In this document: piece after piece, positions 4,278 to 5,128 of the stretch
Numbering within the stretch: position 1 is the first letter of the stretch
Layout: the number at the start of each line of letters is the position of its first letter
Source: Acidobacteriaceae bacterium
GTDB taxonomy: Bacteria; Acidobacteriota; Terriglobia; Terriglobales; Acidobacteriaceae
Length of the DNA: 5,128 nucleotides
Assembly (NCBI GenBank): GCA_003164255.1
Contig: PLST01000582.1
Span: 1,983 to 7,110, forward strand
Reading direction: 5' to 3'
Notes under the pieces: model-generated
Database searches by the model: none
What the model was told of the DNA's origin: nothing
What the model saw: the letters and a program-made list of their open reading frames with translations, nothing else
Position numbers and translations under genes: made by a program

Positions 4278-5128
4278 TTGAGTTCAGATCCGCAAATCTG
4301 CTGCCCCGCTCCACTGCCCGGGCGCGCATCGCACCTTTCGTTCGTCGACCGCTACCTCACCCTCTGGATCTTCATCGCCATGGCGGTCGGCGTTGCGCTC
4401 GGCCGCTTTGTGCCCGCATTTCCCGCCTACCTTCAACGATTCCAGGCCGGCACCACCAACATCCCTATCGCCGTCGGCCTCATCCTCATGATGTATCCGC
4501 CGCTGGCGAAGGTACAGTATGAGCGCCTCGGCGAGGTCTTTCGCAATCGCAAAATTCTCGGCCTCTCTCTCGTGCAGAACTGGCTCATCGGCCCGGTGCT
4601 CATGTTTGTGCTCGCGGTGGTTTTTCTCCGCGGATACCCCGAGTACCGAACCGGTCTCATCCTCATCGGCCTTGCCCGCTGCATCGCCATGGTGATCGTC
4701 TGGAACGAGCTTGCGCGGGGAGACACTGACTACGCAGCCGGCCTGGTTGCCTTCAACAGCGTCTTTCAGGTGCTCTTCTATAGCGTCTATGCCTGGTTTT
4801 TTCTCGCCGTGCTGCCGCCGCTGGTCGGCCTCAAGAGCGTGGTCGTCGACATCCGCATGAGCCAGATCGCGCAAAGCGTCTTCATCTATCTCGGCATCCC
4901 ATTCCTTGCCGGAATGCTCACGCGTTCTCTGCTGCTCAAGGTCAAAAGCCGAGAGTGGTATCAGACCCGCTTCATCCCCGCCATCAGCCCGCTCACGCTG
5001 GCCGCGCTTCTGTTCACCATCGTGGTCATGTTCAGTCTCAAGGGCAATCTCATCGTGCAACTGCCCTTCGACGTGCTCCGCATCGCCCTCCCGCTGCTCA
5101 TCTATTTCGTCATCATGTTCTTCGTCAG
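4278..5128 (+). CDS. acr3: Arsenite efflux transporter Acr3 (3' end beyond the window)
   Basis: An open frame of 283 codons with no stop runs off the right edge. It encodes an inner-membrane carrier that expels As(III) using the proton-motive force. Hydrophobic segments lie near residues 25-44, 61-77, 93-117, 124-142, 155-183, 205-220, 238-262 and 266-283. Family signatures include VDRYLTLWIFIAM at the first helix, LMMYPPLAKVQYE (70-82), LSLVQNWLIGPVLMF and GLARCIAMVIVWNELARGD. In the last, Cys135 is the conserved cysteine needed for As(III) transport in the Acr3 family. Typical members have about 350 residues and ten helices, so roughly 70, including the conserved late Glu, are missing only because the window ends. 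The start is TTG with a strong ribosome site. The N-terminal cytoplasmic tail carries an unusual Cys8-Cys9 pair. It follows arsC by 12 bases. Confidence 0.94.
   Translation, partial: MSSDPQICCPAPLPGRASHLSFVDRYLTLWIFIAMAVGVALGRFVPAFPAYLQRFQAGTTNIPIAVGLILMMYPPLAKVQYERLGEVFRNRKILGLSLVQNWLIGPVLMFVLAVVFLRGYPEYRTGLILIGLARCIAMVIVWNELARGDTDYAAGLVAFNSVFQVLFYSVYAWFFLAVLPPLVGLKSVVVDIRMSQIAQSVFIYLGIPFLAGMLTRSLLLKVKSREWYQTRFIPAISPLTLAALLFTIVVMFSLKGNLIVQLPFDVLRIALPLLIYFVIMFFV

Noticed and set aside
4284..5060. 258-residue leftward open frame rich in Asp, Glu and His
   Set aside because: The long charged, low-complexity-like protein is the antisense reading of acr3, whose transmembrane segments and Acr3 motifs are clear.

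Overview
The window carries a compact arsenic-detoxification locus on its right half (about 2385 to the end) and a mixed left half with a small cupin gene, an exported two-domain VOC (glyoxalase-like) gene and two short leftward genes. The DNA is GC-rich with a strong preference for C or G at third codon positions in the ars genes. The small leftward membrane protein (1839-2123) and the Cys-rich 64-residue protein (1499-1693) resemble, from memory, short proteins common in Acidobacteriota (Terriglobia, for example Granulicella or Terriglobus relatives). That assignment is an inference from gene style and was not searched.

Layout: 3-200 is an open frame that may be the tail of an upstream gene. 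A KdgF-like cupin (218-559) and a secreted double-VOC protein (599-1423) form a rightward pair. The convergent leftward genes are a Cys/His-rich small protein (1499-1693) and a single-pass membrane protein (TTG start at 2123, stop at 1839) with an intrinsic terminator right behind it. Just upstream of the membrane protein, 2127-2333 looks like a damaged 5' remnant of an ethanolamine ammonia-lyase large-subunit gene (eutB).

Arsenic locus: arsR (leftward, 2385 to 2768 or 2795) is divergent from a rightward operon arsM (2871-3743), arsC (3768-4265) and acr3 (4278 to beyond the window end). Acr3 is easy to miss because it starts with TTG and runs off the window. The shared control region has a near-consensus promoter for arsM (TTGACA, 17 bp, TATATT), an overlapping opposite promoter for arsR, and two related 20-bp operator-like sequences whose centres lie 33 bp apart. 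The expected logic is that ArsR represses both directions until As(III) binds its CVC cysteines. ArsC then reduces As(V) to As(III), which Acr3 exports or ArsM methylates. An unusual theme is that ArsR, ArsM and Acr3 all carry adjacent Cys-Cys pairs in tails outside their core domains.

No tRNA, rRNA, CRISPR or insertion sequence was seen. No stretch over 300 bases lacks a gene. The systems are recognisable families; the least explained parts are the Cys-Cys tails, the paired operators and the eutB-like remnant.
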